Assembly (NCBI RefSeq): GCF_004793975.1
Contig: NZ_SRYB01000017.1
Coordinates: 1 to 64,000 of the forward strand
Source: Lepagella muris
Lineage (GTDB): Bacteria > Bacteroidota > Bacteroidia > Bacteroidales > Muribaculaceae
Direction: 5' to 3'
Length of the DNA: 64,000 bases
Under the pieces are notes generated by a model. It did no database searches. It saw only the letters and a list, made by a program, of their open reading frames with translations, and was not told where the DNA came from. Below are positions 56,528 through 64,000 of the stretch, piece by piece. Numbering within the stretch: the first letter of the stretch is position 1; the number at the start of each line of letters is the position of its first letter. The translations under genes and the position numbers were made by a program.

Positions 56528-58230
56528 TGACAGACCGACAAGATACCGACAAACGGTTCTGCTCCATATTGTTTGACGTCATGGAGGCGCACGGGGTGAG
56601 AGACGTGGTGTGCTCACCGGGCTCACGTAATGCCCCGCTGCTGATAGCTGCGGAGTCGCGCAGAGGTATGAGGAAATATAACGTGGTCGATGAGCGTGCA
56701 GCCGCCTTCATGGCTCTCGGCATGTCGGTGGTGAGCCGTAAGCCTGTGGCACTGGTGTGCACTTCCGGCACCGCGCTCCTCAATTATGCCCCGGCGGTTG
56801 CGGAGGCGTTCTATCAGGGTGTACCACTCATCGTGATCTCCGCTGATCGTCCTGAGCAATGGATTGATCAGGATGATTCGCAGACGCTGCGCCAGTTTGA
56901 GGCGTTGTTGAATTTCGTGAAACGTAGCTACGAATTGCCGGCATGGGGCAACGATGATAAGGAGATGCTATGGTATGCCAACCGCATATCAAACGATGCC
57001 ATGATAGAGGCGATGTCGCGACGTAAGGGACCGGTGCATATCAACGTGCGTCTTGCGGAACCGCTCGGGCTCAAACGGGAGGCAATAGGCACATCGCCAA
57101 GAGTCATAGAGATGATCTCATCCGATGGTATTGTCAATAAGGAGATTGTCAGGGAACTCGGACGTAGTGTGGCAGGCTCGAAGGTGATGTTTGTGGCTGG
57201 ATTCCTTCCCCCTGACTCACGTATGCATAAGTCGGTAGGGGAGTTCTGTAGCCTTCCGAATGTAGTGGCTATGACCGAAACTCTGTCAAACCTGCATCTT
57301 GGAGAGGAGGCGAGTGGTGTGGACTCCGTGCTCACCGCATTGCCGGAGACGCGTCTTGATTCCATGTCGCCCGATATAGTCATATCAGTAGGCGGGTCGC
57401 TCGTCTCGCGGAAACTGAAGGAATATCTTCGCCGCAACAATTCGGTATGTGAACATTGGTCGGTGGGATGGAATCACACCACGTCTGACTGCTTCATGTC
57501 GCTGACCAAACGGATAGAGGCAGACCCGGCAAGATTCCTTCATCAGCTGTATGCCGCAGCGGTCAAGCACGTCGGTGACAACAGTTATAGCAGCATCTGG
57601 AGCGAGGCAAGGCGTGAGGCATTCAAGGCGAAGGATGAATATGTGGATTCCGTAGGCTGGAGCGAACTTAAAGCCTTCTCCATAATAGATGAGATGCTGC
57701 CGAGAGATGTGAATCTCTTCCTTTCAAACGGCACATCGGTGCGCTACGCTCAGATAGTAGGGAAGCATCAGCCGCATGCCACGTATTGCAACCGGGGGGT
57801 GTCGGGCATAGACGGATGCGGCTCGACAGCCGTAGGTGGCGCAATGAAATATAATGGCAAGACGGTGCTTGTCACGGGCGATATGTCGATGGCATACGAT
57901 GTTGCAGCATTATCGTTGCCTGGTATACCTGACCGGATGCGTATAATAGTAATAGACAACAACGGCGGTGGAATCTTCCGGTTCATACCCTCCACCTCCC
58001 GACTTGAGGAACGCGAACGCTACTTCTGTTGTGCCCCTCAGCTTCCACTCCGGCATCTTGCCGAAGGCTATGGTTGGGAATATCACGAAGCTACGGATGC
58101 AACCACCTTACGGGAATCGCTTTCTATGCTCCTCTCATCTCCGAAGAGAGGTGTCTTGCGCATAGTATGCGACGGAGAGAGCAGCGCGGCAATCCTCCGA
58201 CAATACATGCAAATCACCGTCCCGGAATAA
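56524..58230 (+). CDS. menD: SEPHCHC synthase of menaquinone synthesis
   Basis: A thiamine-diphosphate enzyme joining isochorismate and 2-oxoglutarate in the menaquinone pathway, the quinone partner of complex I in anaerobes. The 568-residue protein has GVRDVVCSPGSRNAPL near the N-terminus, LVCTSGTALLNYAPAVAEA, and the thiamine site GDMSMAYD with DNNGGGIFRF. No other men genes are adjacent. Translation is coupled to fmt by the 4-base overlap. Confidence 0.94.
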   Translation: MMTDRQDTDKRFCSILFDVMEAHGVRDVVCSPGSRNAPLLIAAESRRGMRKYNVVDERAAAFMALGMSVVSRKPVALVCTSGTALLNYAPAVAEAFYQGVPLIVISADRPEQWIDQDDSQTLRQFEALLNFVKRSYELPAWGNDDKEMLWYANRISNDAMIEAMSRRKGPVHINVRLAEPLGLKREAIGTSPRVIEMISSDGIVNKEIVRELGRSVAGSKVMFVAGFLPPDSRMHKSVGEFCSLPNVVAMTETLSNLHLGEEASGVDSVLTALPETRLDSMSPDIVISVGGSLVSRKLKEYLRRNNSVCEHWSVGWNHTTSDCFMSLTKRIEADPARFLHQLYAAAVKHVGDNSYSSIWSEARREAFKAKDEYVDSVGWSELKAFSIIDEMLPRDVNLFLSNGTSVRYAQIVGKHQPHATYCNRGVSGIDGCGSTAVGGAMKYNGKTVLVTGDMSMAYDVAALSLPGIPDRMRIIVIDNNGGGIFRFIPSTSRLEERERYFCCAPQLPLRHLAEGYGWEYHEATDATTLRESLSMLLSSPKRGVLRIVCDGESSAAILRQYMQITVPE

Positions 58231-58253
58231 ATAGTTGTCATTCTGTTTGGAAA

Positions 58254-58286
58254 TAATGAGTAGAAACATTATTTTTGTACTCATTA
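58254..58286 (+). promoter_or_regulatory. Palindromic promoter element, copy 1
   Basis: TAATGAGTA (58254-58262) and TACTCATTA (58278-58286) are exact inverted repeats around a 15-base spacer. The spacer ends in the -7 box TATTTTTG (58270-58277). A regulator binding the palindrome would cover the promoter. It lies 13 bases before the ATG of the broken ATPase gene. A near copy is at 58960-58992. Confidence 0.65.
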
Positions 58287-58299
58287 ATTATGCTGCGTT

Positions 58300-58936
58300 A
58301 TGAAATTTGTAGACAGAACTAAAGAGAAAGCCCGGATAGAGAAGGTGTTGGATTCGGCGACATCGAAATTAATCGTTGTATACGGTCGGCGTCGTGTAGG
58401 AAAATCTACACTAATCAGGAAATGTCTGCAAGATAGAACCGCTTTATAAGATAGATGATTATTTCTTGGATTCCTACTACCATTTCGTATCACCGAATGC
58501 CTCGCTTATATCATTGGGACGAAGTGAGGCAGTGTGGCAGAAGATATCAGTCAGTCTGCCCGGTTATTTGGGAGGCGTATGGGAGAAGCTATGCAGGGAG
58601 TATGTCAGCGGAAGGGAGATAGATGGGATATATTATGGTTTGGCATCCAGATGGTGGGGTAATGTGGCTGTCAAGGAAGAGAAACGTAACGTAGCCATGG
58701 AATTTGATGTGGTTGCGAAATCACTTGATGGCAAGCATCTTTTAGTAGGGGAATGTAAGTGGACCGAAGGAGAGTATGGCGAATGTTTTCTTGAAGAATT
58801 GAGAGAAAAGACATCGTGTGCTCCATTCGTAATAGAAGATATGACCATACACTATGCTCTCTTCACAAAAACAAAATTATTGGATTCACCGGCTTGCCTG
58901 GTATTTTATCCGGACGATATAGTCCTTGCCGATTAA
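58300..58936 (+). pseudogene. Broken DUF234-type AAA ATPase gene
   Basis: The first frame (58300-58449) encodes 49 residues of an ATPase N-terminus (MKFVDRTKEKARIEKVL, P-loop YGRRRVGKSTLI) and then stops. A second frame, open through 58450 to 58936, carries the C-terminal region YKIDDYFLDSYYHFVSPN followed by DUF234-type sequence (LVGECKWTEGEYGE, like the PD-(D/E)XK core). The middle of the gene, roughly 280 residues in full-length relatives, is deleted and the frame shifted. These two parts are therefore one decayed gene. Confidence 0.8.
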
Positions 58937-58959
58937 TAACAAATCAAAATGAAAAATAA

Positions 58960-58992
58960 TAATGAGTAGCAACATTATGTTTATGCTCATTA
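58960..58992 (+). promoter_or_regulatory. Palindromic promoter element, copy 2
   Basis: TAATGAGTA (58960-58968) faces TGCTCATTA (58984-58992), 8 of 9 positions complementary, across the same 15-base spacing as copy 1. The spacer sequence is also nearly the same; the -7 box is TATGTTTA. Confidence 0.6.
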
Positions 58993-59023
58993 TTATTTAT
59001 GATGATATTTTATTGATGTCAGT

Positions 59024-59056
59024 ATGGAGATTACGAGGGAATATTGCCTTTATTGA
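59024..59056 (+). pseudogene. Possible 5' remnant of another ATPase gene
   Basis: Behind palindromic element copy 2, an ATG opens MEITREYCLY and a stop. Many Bacteroidales DUF4143-type ATPases begin with MEIKRxxYL, so this may be the first ten codons of such a gene, the rest lost next to the repeat that begins at 59134. The match is short. Confidence 0.35.
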
Positions 59057-59133
59057 AGTTGCGAGAAAGTTTGTCAGAGTGTCGTAAGGAATGTCGTAAA
59101 AGGTTGAAAATAATTTGAAAAGTGAGATAAATG

Positions 59134-59555
59134 TTTGTAAATTGAGAAATAATGCTTAAATTTGTGCGGCAAAGTCTGCCCGCAGGAGCCCGATAAGGTT
59201 TCCGGAAAGCGAATCCGGCGAGCCGAAGGGTTTGGGGTGGGGTCTGCTGACATATTATAATAGAGCGTCTTTGTGCGCTTTGTTCTTGACTCTGAGAAAC
59301 TTTCCACAAATTCTTTTCCAGTCAAAGACAAAGGCAACAAGGTCGCTCACGGCAAGGTTATAGTCCTTGGTGTACCTGTATGTATAGTGTACCTGAGGTT
59401 TATATATACCAACACGTGGGCTTCTACGTTGTTTGTCTCGACTGGGAGAAGGATACCAACGTCTCTCAGGGCAGGACGAGCAAAGAAAGAGAATCCTGCG
59501 TTTTCTATTTTTATATGCCAAGAATTACGTAAAATCCGATAAGGGATTCAATCGG
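59134..59555 (+). ncRNA. Dispersed structured-RNA-like element, copy 1
   Basis: About 420 bases shared with 61640-62067. It opens with a full promoter: TTTG (59134-59137), 19 bases, TAAATTTG (59157-59164). The first 170 transcribed bases are almost identical in both copies; the rest is more variable but keeps stems. Stem GCAGGA/TCCTGC (59471-59476 with 59494-59499) is GTGGGA/TCCCAC in copy 2, two compensating pair changes around an identical 17-nt loop. Stem ACGTTG/CAACGT (59426-59431 with 59457-59462) is GCGTTG/CAACGC in copy 2. A T-rich stretch after the first stem may be the 3' end. Open frames inside are not conserved as protein. Confidence 0.6.
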
Positions 59556-59599
59556 GGACACATTGGATGTATTTTTCAAACATAATTAATATCTACATT

Positions 59600-60544
59600 A
59601 TGAACAATTCTAAGTTAGCAATCCTGCTTGCCTCATTGAGCTTTTTTTCAACGGCTTGCAAAAATTCCGGTAGTGCCACCACAGCAGACAACGAAACCGA
59701 TTCACAAGTGGCTGAATCTCCAAAACCTACCCAAGGAATATGGGAAATGATCGGTATGGATGATGAGGGTCCTCTACTTGAAATCAGGGATGACGAGGTG
59801 GATTACTATGAATACGGCTTCGGTAATATGCCCCAGAGATACATAGTCACTAACCGTACTGATTCTACAGTGGAATTCCAAGATAAGAAGAAACGTGGTC
59901 TTGTATTATTCACAGATAACTTTATAGACTTGCAGATATATAATGTTGCGGATGGAGAAATGTGTCTCTCGGAGCAGAGCACACCATATCCGACATACGG
60001 AGGTCTTGTCTCAAGGAGTAAGGATGATCAGCGCACAGTCTATTCCGACACGGCATGCACGGTAGTGGCAGGTTTGGCAGAAAAATATGTGGCACTCCCC
60101 ATCATTTCGCTGCATCCGACTTACACTGCGTTGCTCTTAAATGGGAAGGATACTGTATGTCTCCCAAATAATAGGGTGGGGTTTGATTACGCCAAGTGCA
60201 ACCTCGCAGGATTTGGTGGAATGTATGAATCCACCGCAAAGGATGGTACATCGTATGAGATATCCGATATTACTTTGGGCGATTCAAACAGTAAGAACCA
60301 GCGTTTCAAGATAATGAAGAATCTCATGGAAGAGTTCCGTGGATACAGCAATTATTATCTTGGGCATTCCGATGGCAACCGCATAGTGGTGGATTCGATC
60401 ACGGATGACTACGATGCTTTTGAGAATGCAGATGGATCCAAGTTCACAAAATTGGATAAACCGTTTGACATTATGGTGTATTCCACGATCAGGTCAAATC
60501 TCATGTACGTTGACAGCGTGGCATATAGACCGGCATCATATTGA
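59600..60544 (+). CDS. Lipoprotein of unknown function
   Basis: A 314-residue lipoprotein (lipobox FFSTAC, cysteine near residue 20) that I do not recognise. After a linker rich in S, T and D, the mature part is beta-rich with PTQGIWEMIGMDDEG early, and charged D/N segments late. I used the ATG at 59600 because it places the signal sequence correctly; the TTG-type start at 59567 does not. It begins 45 bases after RNA-like element copy 1 and is followed by another exported protein gene. Confidence 0.7.
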   Translation: MNNSKLAILLASLSFFSTACKNSGSATTADNETDSQVAESPKPTQGIWEMIGMDDEGPLLEIRDDEVDYYEYGFGNMPQRYIVTNRTDSTVEFQDKKKRGLVLFTDNFIDLQIYNVADGEMCLSEQSTPYPTYGGLVSRSKDDQRTVYSDTACTVVAGLAEKYVALPIISLHPTYTALLLNGKDTVCLPNNRVGFDYAKCNLAGFGGMYESTAKDGTSYEISDITLGDSNSKNQRFKIMKNLMEEFRGYSNYYLGHSDGNRIVVDSITDDYDAFENADGSKFTKLDKPFDIMVYSTIRSNLMYVDSVAYRPASY

Positions 60545-60591
60545 GTTATAGTGTTAAATAATTAATATTCATGTACTTAATCTCTGAAAAT

Positions 60592-61503
60592 ATGATTAAG
60601 AAAATTGCGTTACTATTTATCTCCTTGATTTTCCCATCTTTGTGCGCGTTTGCACAGGAACCAAGACAAAGCAGTTTTGATGACTTCGTATTTAAGACTC
60701 CGGTGGCTTATAAGACCGATTATACAAATGAGACAAACCGCATCTTGGAAATTTCGGACTGGGGACCGTTTACCGCAGTTAGGATGTCGGATAAAGTGAG
60801 AATTTTGGCAGACAGTGCTGATGTATATATTCATCCATACGAATTTCTGTGTGATCCCGTCACCGGGAAAAGATATCATCTTGTGAATTCCGAGAACTTA
60901 CCTAAATTTCGTGGGATTAAATATTTAAAAAGAAAGAATGGAATGCCAACCAATTATGATATTGAGTATACCCTTCTGTTTGATCGTGTCCCTCAGGATG
61001 TCAAGATGGTGGAATTTCATCATAATCCACGATGGGAAAACTTTGACAAATACTATTCTTCGAAAACTTTCTTTGACATTGACATGACTAAAAGAAAGGT
61101 TTATGCCGAAGATAAATACCAGTGGGTAAACCTTGAGCCAAAAGCAGACAAAATCAAATATTATACTCCGCTTGGGTTGGCAAAAGACGCAGAACCGGAA
61201 AATGGGAAAAGTCATCTTTTTCTAAATCTTGCTTTTCGGAATGTGGAAGCAAATAGTCAATATGGATCAATCAGTTTCTGGCTCAATAATAATTTCTCGC
61301 TAGTGGATCAATCAAAGAATCGCACTTACAAATCAGGAGCGGTGTTCGGTTTTCCGCTCGGGAAAGATAATTTTCAATACATTCAGGGGTATGATATCAT
61401 GGCATTCGGTGTAATAATAGAGGATGTTGATTCAGATGTGGAAGTTGTTGATGTGTATGCGGGCAATACCTGTATTATCAAAGGTCTTCATCTGAAACCG
61501 TGA
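60592..61503 (+). CDS. Secreted protein of unknown function
   Basis: A 303-residue protein with a signal peptide (MIKKIALLFISLIFPSLCAFAQ). The rest is a soluble mix of strands rich in aromatic and charged residues (FRGIKYLKRKNGMPTNYDIE); no family is recognised. The ATG at 60592 gives the proper signal; 60571 adds seven residues. It follows the lipoprotein gene by 47 bases, likely in one unit, which a strong terminator closes. A/T content looks higher than in the core genes. Confidence 0.7.
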   Translation: MIKKIALLFISLIFPSLCAFAQEPRQSSFDDFVFKTPVAYKTDYTNETNRILEISDWGPFTAVRMSDKVRILADSADVYIHPYEFLCDPVTGKRYHLVNSENLPKFRGIKYLKRKNGMPTNYDIEYTLLFDRVPQDVKMVEFHHNPRWENFDKYYSSKTFFDIDMTKRKVYAEDKYQWVNLEPKADKIKYYTPLGLAKDAEPENGKSHLFLNLAFRNVEANSQYGSISFWLNNNFSLVDQSKNRTYKSGAVFGFPLGKDNFQYIQGYDIMAFGVIIEDVDSDVEVVDVYAGNTCIIKGLHLKP

Positions 61504-61531
61504 CAGTGCTGGATCTTTAAAAAGACATTGG

Positions 61532-61562
61532 AAAGGAGTCTGCGATAATCAGACTCCTTTTT
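61532..61562 (+). terminator. Terminator after the secreted-protein gene
   Basis: An 11-bp perfect stem (AAAGGAGTCTG at 61532-61542, CAGACTCCTTT at 61550-61560) runs into five T. Confidence 0.88.
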
Positions 61563-61639
61563 AGACCAGTATTGATATGACAAATTTAATTTTTCGAAAT
61601 AAGTTTAGATTTCATTCCATAAAAATGGATGCCAAATAG

Positions 61640-62067
61640 TTGTAAATTGAGAAATAATGCTTAAATTTGTGCGGCAAAGTCTGCCCGCAGGAGCCCGATA
61701 AGGTTTCCGGAAAGCGAATCCGGCGAGCCGAAGGGTTTGGGGTGGGTCTGCTGACATATTATAATAGAGCGTCTTTGTGCGCTTTGTTCTTGACTCTAAG
61801 AAACTTGGCGGTTTCAAACAAAATCCAGTTAAAGGACAAGGGCAACAAGGTCGCTCACGGTATGGTTATAGTCCTTGGTGTACCTGTATGTGTAGGTACA
61901 AGGGTTCCTATATACCTACACGTGGGCTTCTGCGTTGCTCGTCTTGACTGGAACGGCAACGCCAAGGCCTCTTAGAGTGGGACGAGCAAAGAAAGAGAAT
62001 CCCACGTTTTCTGTTTTATATGCCATGAAAATACTTAATCACAAAATCCGATAAGGGATTCAATCGG
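61640..62067 (+). ncRNA. Dispersed structured-RNA-like element, copy 2
   Basis: Second copy of the element at 59134-59555. The -7 box TAAATTTG is at 61662-61669; the -33 position reads GTTG. Covarying stems are GTGGGA/TCCCAC (61977-61982 with 62000-62005) and GCGTTG/CAACGC (61932-61937 with 61957-61962). An extra 9-bp hairpin GTGTAGGTA/TACCTACAC (61890-61898 with 61913-61921) is perfect here and weak in copy 1. Both copies end with CCGATAAGGGATTCAATCGG. The next gene starts 228 bases later. Confidence 0.6.
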
Positions 62068-62295
62068 AGCCGCATCATCTATGGCTCTATCTGATACACT
62101 ACTACACTACATCTTCAATATTTTAGATTTATAAAAACAGTAAACGGTTATGAAATGATCATATAGCCGTAGCAATTGTTGTGGATCGTCATTAGATACA
62201 GTTATTGAGTTCTGCTTTTAGTGCGCTTGTTTGCATCATCTGCGTGAATATATAGGATGATTTTTTACCTTGATACATATAAAAACTAACATAAA
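62068..62295. other. Gap before the VCBS-like gene
   Basis: A/T-rich sequence without an open frame of note, tRNA, or repeat that I can recognise. TACCTTGA near 62265 is a weak -7-like box for the next gene. Confidence 0.4.
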
Positions 62296-64000
62296 ATGAA
62301 ACAAAGCTCAAAATTAAACAGAAATCTGGTGCTTGCCGGTGGTTTCGCATTGCTGACCACAGCTATCGCCATGTCGCAAAGCGGCTTTTCGCACGGCAAT
62401 CCGACACGAGCCTCTGAGGAGGGAATTTTGGTGGTTGACCTTAACAAGGAGTGTTGGTATGATCTTGACGGAGATGGGAAACGAGAATTCTATCAATCAA
62501 ACGTATACGTGGGTAATCGTCGTTATAAAGGATTGTTCCGGTTGAATGAAGAATGTAATCTGGCGAATTATATCATTGATTCTTACAGAAATTTAGGAAG
62601 TGACGCAATGGCGAATATTGTCAACTTTGGTCTTGATATTCCGGGTTTTGCCTATGGCGGTTCAAAGGAATTTCCTATATACAAGACCAACGGCACTGAG
62701 GATCCTGTACCCATTGATACGGTGCAGGCAAGGTCTGTCAATTTCATTGATATTGACAACAACGGCACAAATGATATATGGCTTCGTGGATACAATAATG
62801 ATGCCAATGTTGCAATCATGGGACCTGACGAGAGGTTTATGTATCGTACGGTGAAGATAATGTCACCTCAGGAGTACTATGACTATATAGTTGAGAAACC
62901 GAGTTCGGGATTGGGTTCCGGAATGTCTGTGATTGATATTTCAACCGGAACACCGGGCTGTTTCGGTTCTTTCCAACAGATAGATATCAACAATGACGGT
63001 CTGATGGATTACATCTTGCCTTCTACCGGTGAGTATCTGATGAACATAGGCGATGGTGCCTTCATGAAAAGTAAGTTTGCCGGAAAAATCTATTTCCGTG
63101 ATTTCAATGACGACGGTTTAAACGACATGCTCTCATACAATGACAAGGAGAAACAGCTCACTGTCACTTATCAGAATAAGGATGGTGAGCCGGAGACAAA
63201 GAAGCTTGTCAGTGGTATGGCATGTGGCGACAAGATATGGTGTCATGACTTTGATAAGGATGGTGATATAGATATATTGGTGCCTTTCAATGGATTGGAA
63301 AACAATGAACAAGGATATCTGATTATGCTTGAGAACAAAGGGGATGGTTCCTTCAAAAAGCATGAGCATTATATTGATAAGGGGCAATTATTCTTGGATT
63401 GCGCAGATGTTGACAATGACGGTAATTACGAAGTCTTCTTTTTGGGAGGTGATACATATTATGGTAATGATATGTATGTTTGGTATCTTAAAGTCACAGG
63501 AGTTGATGTGGATGAAAATGCAGTTAAGCTTCATGACCAAGAACCTAATGATGAAAGGATTGCCCTTTTAGATGCTAACAACAGTGGTTTTGTAAAACTT
63601 TACAGCTACTTTGGTTCATATCCGGATTATGAATATAAATCATTCTCTTTCGGAGACGTACCAAACACACGACCCGAAAAGATGGCTAAGCCATCTGTCG
63701 TTTACAATGAGGAGGATGAGACAATTGAGATATCATGGGATCTTGGTGCTGATAAAGAGACAGCCTCTCTCGACCTCACTTACGAACTGAGGATAGGTAC
63801 AGCTCCTGATAAATGTGATATCCTCTGGGTTGATGCTCTTGCCGATGGTCATCGCCGTAATTTTAAGGATGGAAATTGCGGATATCTGACAATGCGTAAG
63901 TTCAACACAACCTCTTGGCCTGAAGGGAAGATTTATATCTCCATCCAGTCAATTGACGGTAATTATATGGGTTCGGAATTCAGTGATTACGCAATAGTTG
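62296..64000 (+). CDS. Secreted FG-GAP/VCBS-like calcium-loop protein, 5' part
   Basis: The frame is open from the ATG at 62296 to the end of the window (568 codons), so the gene is cut off on the right. It starts with a signal-type sequence (NLVLAGGFALLTTAIAMSQS). At least five acidic loops of the DxDxDGxxD type follow: DIDNNGTNDIW, DINNDGLMDYI, DFNDDGLNDML, DFDKDGDIDIL and DVDNDGNYEVF. They are spaced as in FG-GAP/VCBS beta-propeller repeats that bind calcium. After about residue 465 a fibronectin type III-like domain begins (PSVVYNEEDETIEISWDL). Probably a large surface or secreted protein; no enzymatic domain is visible yet. Confidence 0.8.
   Translation, partial: MKQSSKLNRNLVLAGGFALLTTAIAMSQSGFSHGNPTRASEEGILVVDLNKECWYDLDGDGKREFYQSNVYVGNRRYKGLFRLNEECNLANYIIDSYRNLGSDAMANIVNFGLDIPGFAYGGSKEFPIYKTNGTEDPVPIDTVQARSVNFIDIDNNGTNDIWLRGYNNDANVAIMGPDERFMYRTVKIMSPQEYYDYIVEKPSSGLGSGMSVIDISTGTPGCFGSFQQIDINNDGLMDYILPSTGEYLMNIGDGAFMKSKFAGKIYFRDFNDDGLNDMLSYNDKEKQLTVTYQNKDGEPETKKLVSGMACGDKIWCHDFDKDGDIDILVPFNGLENNEQGYLIMLENKGDGSFKKHEHYIDKGQLFLDCADVDNDGNYEVFFLGGDTYYGNDMYVWYLKVTGVDVDENAVKLHDQEPNDERIALLDANNSGFVKLYSYFGSYPDYEYKSFSFGDVPNTRPEKMAKPSVVYNEEDETIEISWDLGADKETASLDLTYELRIGTAPDKCDILWVDALADGHRRNFKDGNCGYLTMRKFNTTSWPEGKIYISIQSIDGNYMGSEFSDYAIV

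Noticed and set aside
59273..59542. Open frame of 89 codons inside RNA-like element copy 1
   Set aside because: The other copy has small insertions and deletions that change the frame, while base pairing is kept; the shared peptide DKGNKVAHG spans only the most conserved nucleotides.
61667..61975. Open frame of 102 codons inside RNA-like element copy 2
   Set aside because: It starts at the promoter box of the element and is not kept in copy 1; cysteine- and arginine-rich composition is unlike the neighbouring proteins.

Overview
The window comes from a member of the Bacteroidales. The signs are a repeated promoter type (TTTG, about 19 bases, then TAnnTTTG), little use of Shine-Dalgarno sites, an 11-subunit-type nuo locus with fused nuoCD and no nuoEFG, an ATP synthase operon in the order atpDCBEFHAG, TonB receptor and lipoprotein genes, and Bacteroidetes-type DUF3316 and DUF5106-like proteins. 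A gut Muribaculaceae-like lineage is my best guess, but this is inference only. Most of the sequence is chromosomal core; the last 6 kb and 12.9-15.2 kb carry repeats and broken genes.

Layout. 1-3.1 kb: the end of a thioredoxin-like protein, then the queuosine precursor operon queF-queC-queD-queE. 3.1-7.7 kb (minus strand): aspS, a Nif3-like protein and a zinc-ribbon coiled-coil protein in one run, then manA. 8-13 kb: a small DUF6582-like protein (plus), and on the minus strand a topoisomerase IV A-like gene followed by DUF3316 and S41 lipoprotein genes. 13-16.8 kb: two secreted thioredoxin-fold proteins, a flavin reductase, a tRNA-Leu(TAG), a beta-barrel protein, a large imperfect palindrome and two arrays of a 10-bp palindromic repeat. 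17-24.7 kb: an envelope-stress-like group with an ECF sigma factor, a single-span membrane protein, a Spy/CpxP-like protein and a 1919-residue alpha-2-macroglobulin that has lost its thioester. 24.9-30.5 kb: rnz and serine dehydratase (minus), then a TonB receptor and an unknown lipoprotein.

30.7-48.3 kb is the centrepiece: 18 genes on one strand, nuoA-B-CD-H, then the complete atpD-C-B-E-F-H-A-G operon, then nuoI-J-K-L-M-N. One good promoter lies in front and one clear terminator behind. The ATP synthase operon sits inside the complex I operon, so the proton pump and the machine that spends its gradient appear to be co-transcribed. menD, for the menaquinone that complex I reduces, lies about 8 kb downstream.

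48.3-58.2 kb: a truncated AAA ATPase gene, then nadE, a TsaC-like gene, an undecaprenyl-phosphate sugar transferase, a ClC channel, fmt and menD. 58.2-64 kb is accessory: two more ATPase-gene remnants, each behind the same palindromic promoter element, and two copies of a roughly 420-bp promoter-bearing repeat. The repeat copies differ by paired, compensating changes in two stems and so look like a structured RNA family. Two secreted or lipoprotein genes of unknown function lie between the copies, and a calcium-loop (FG-GAP/VCBS-like) secreted protein runs off the right end.
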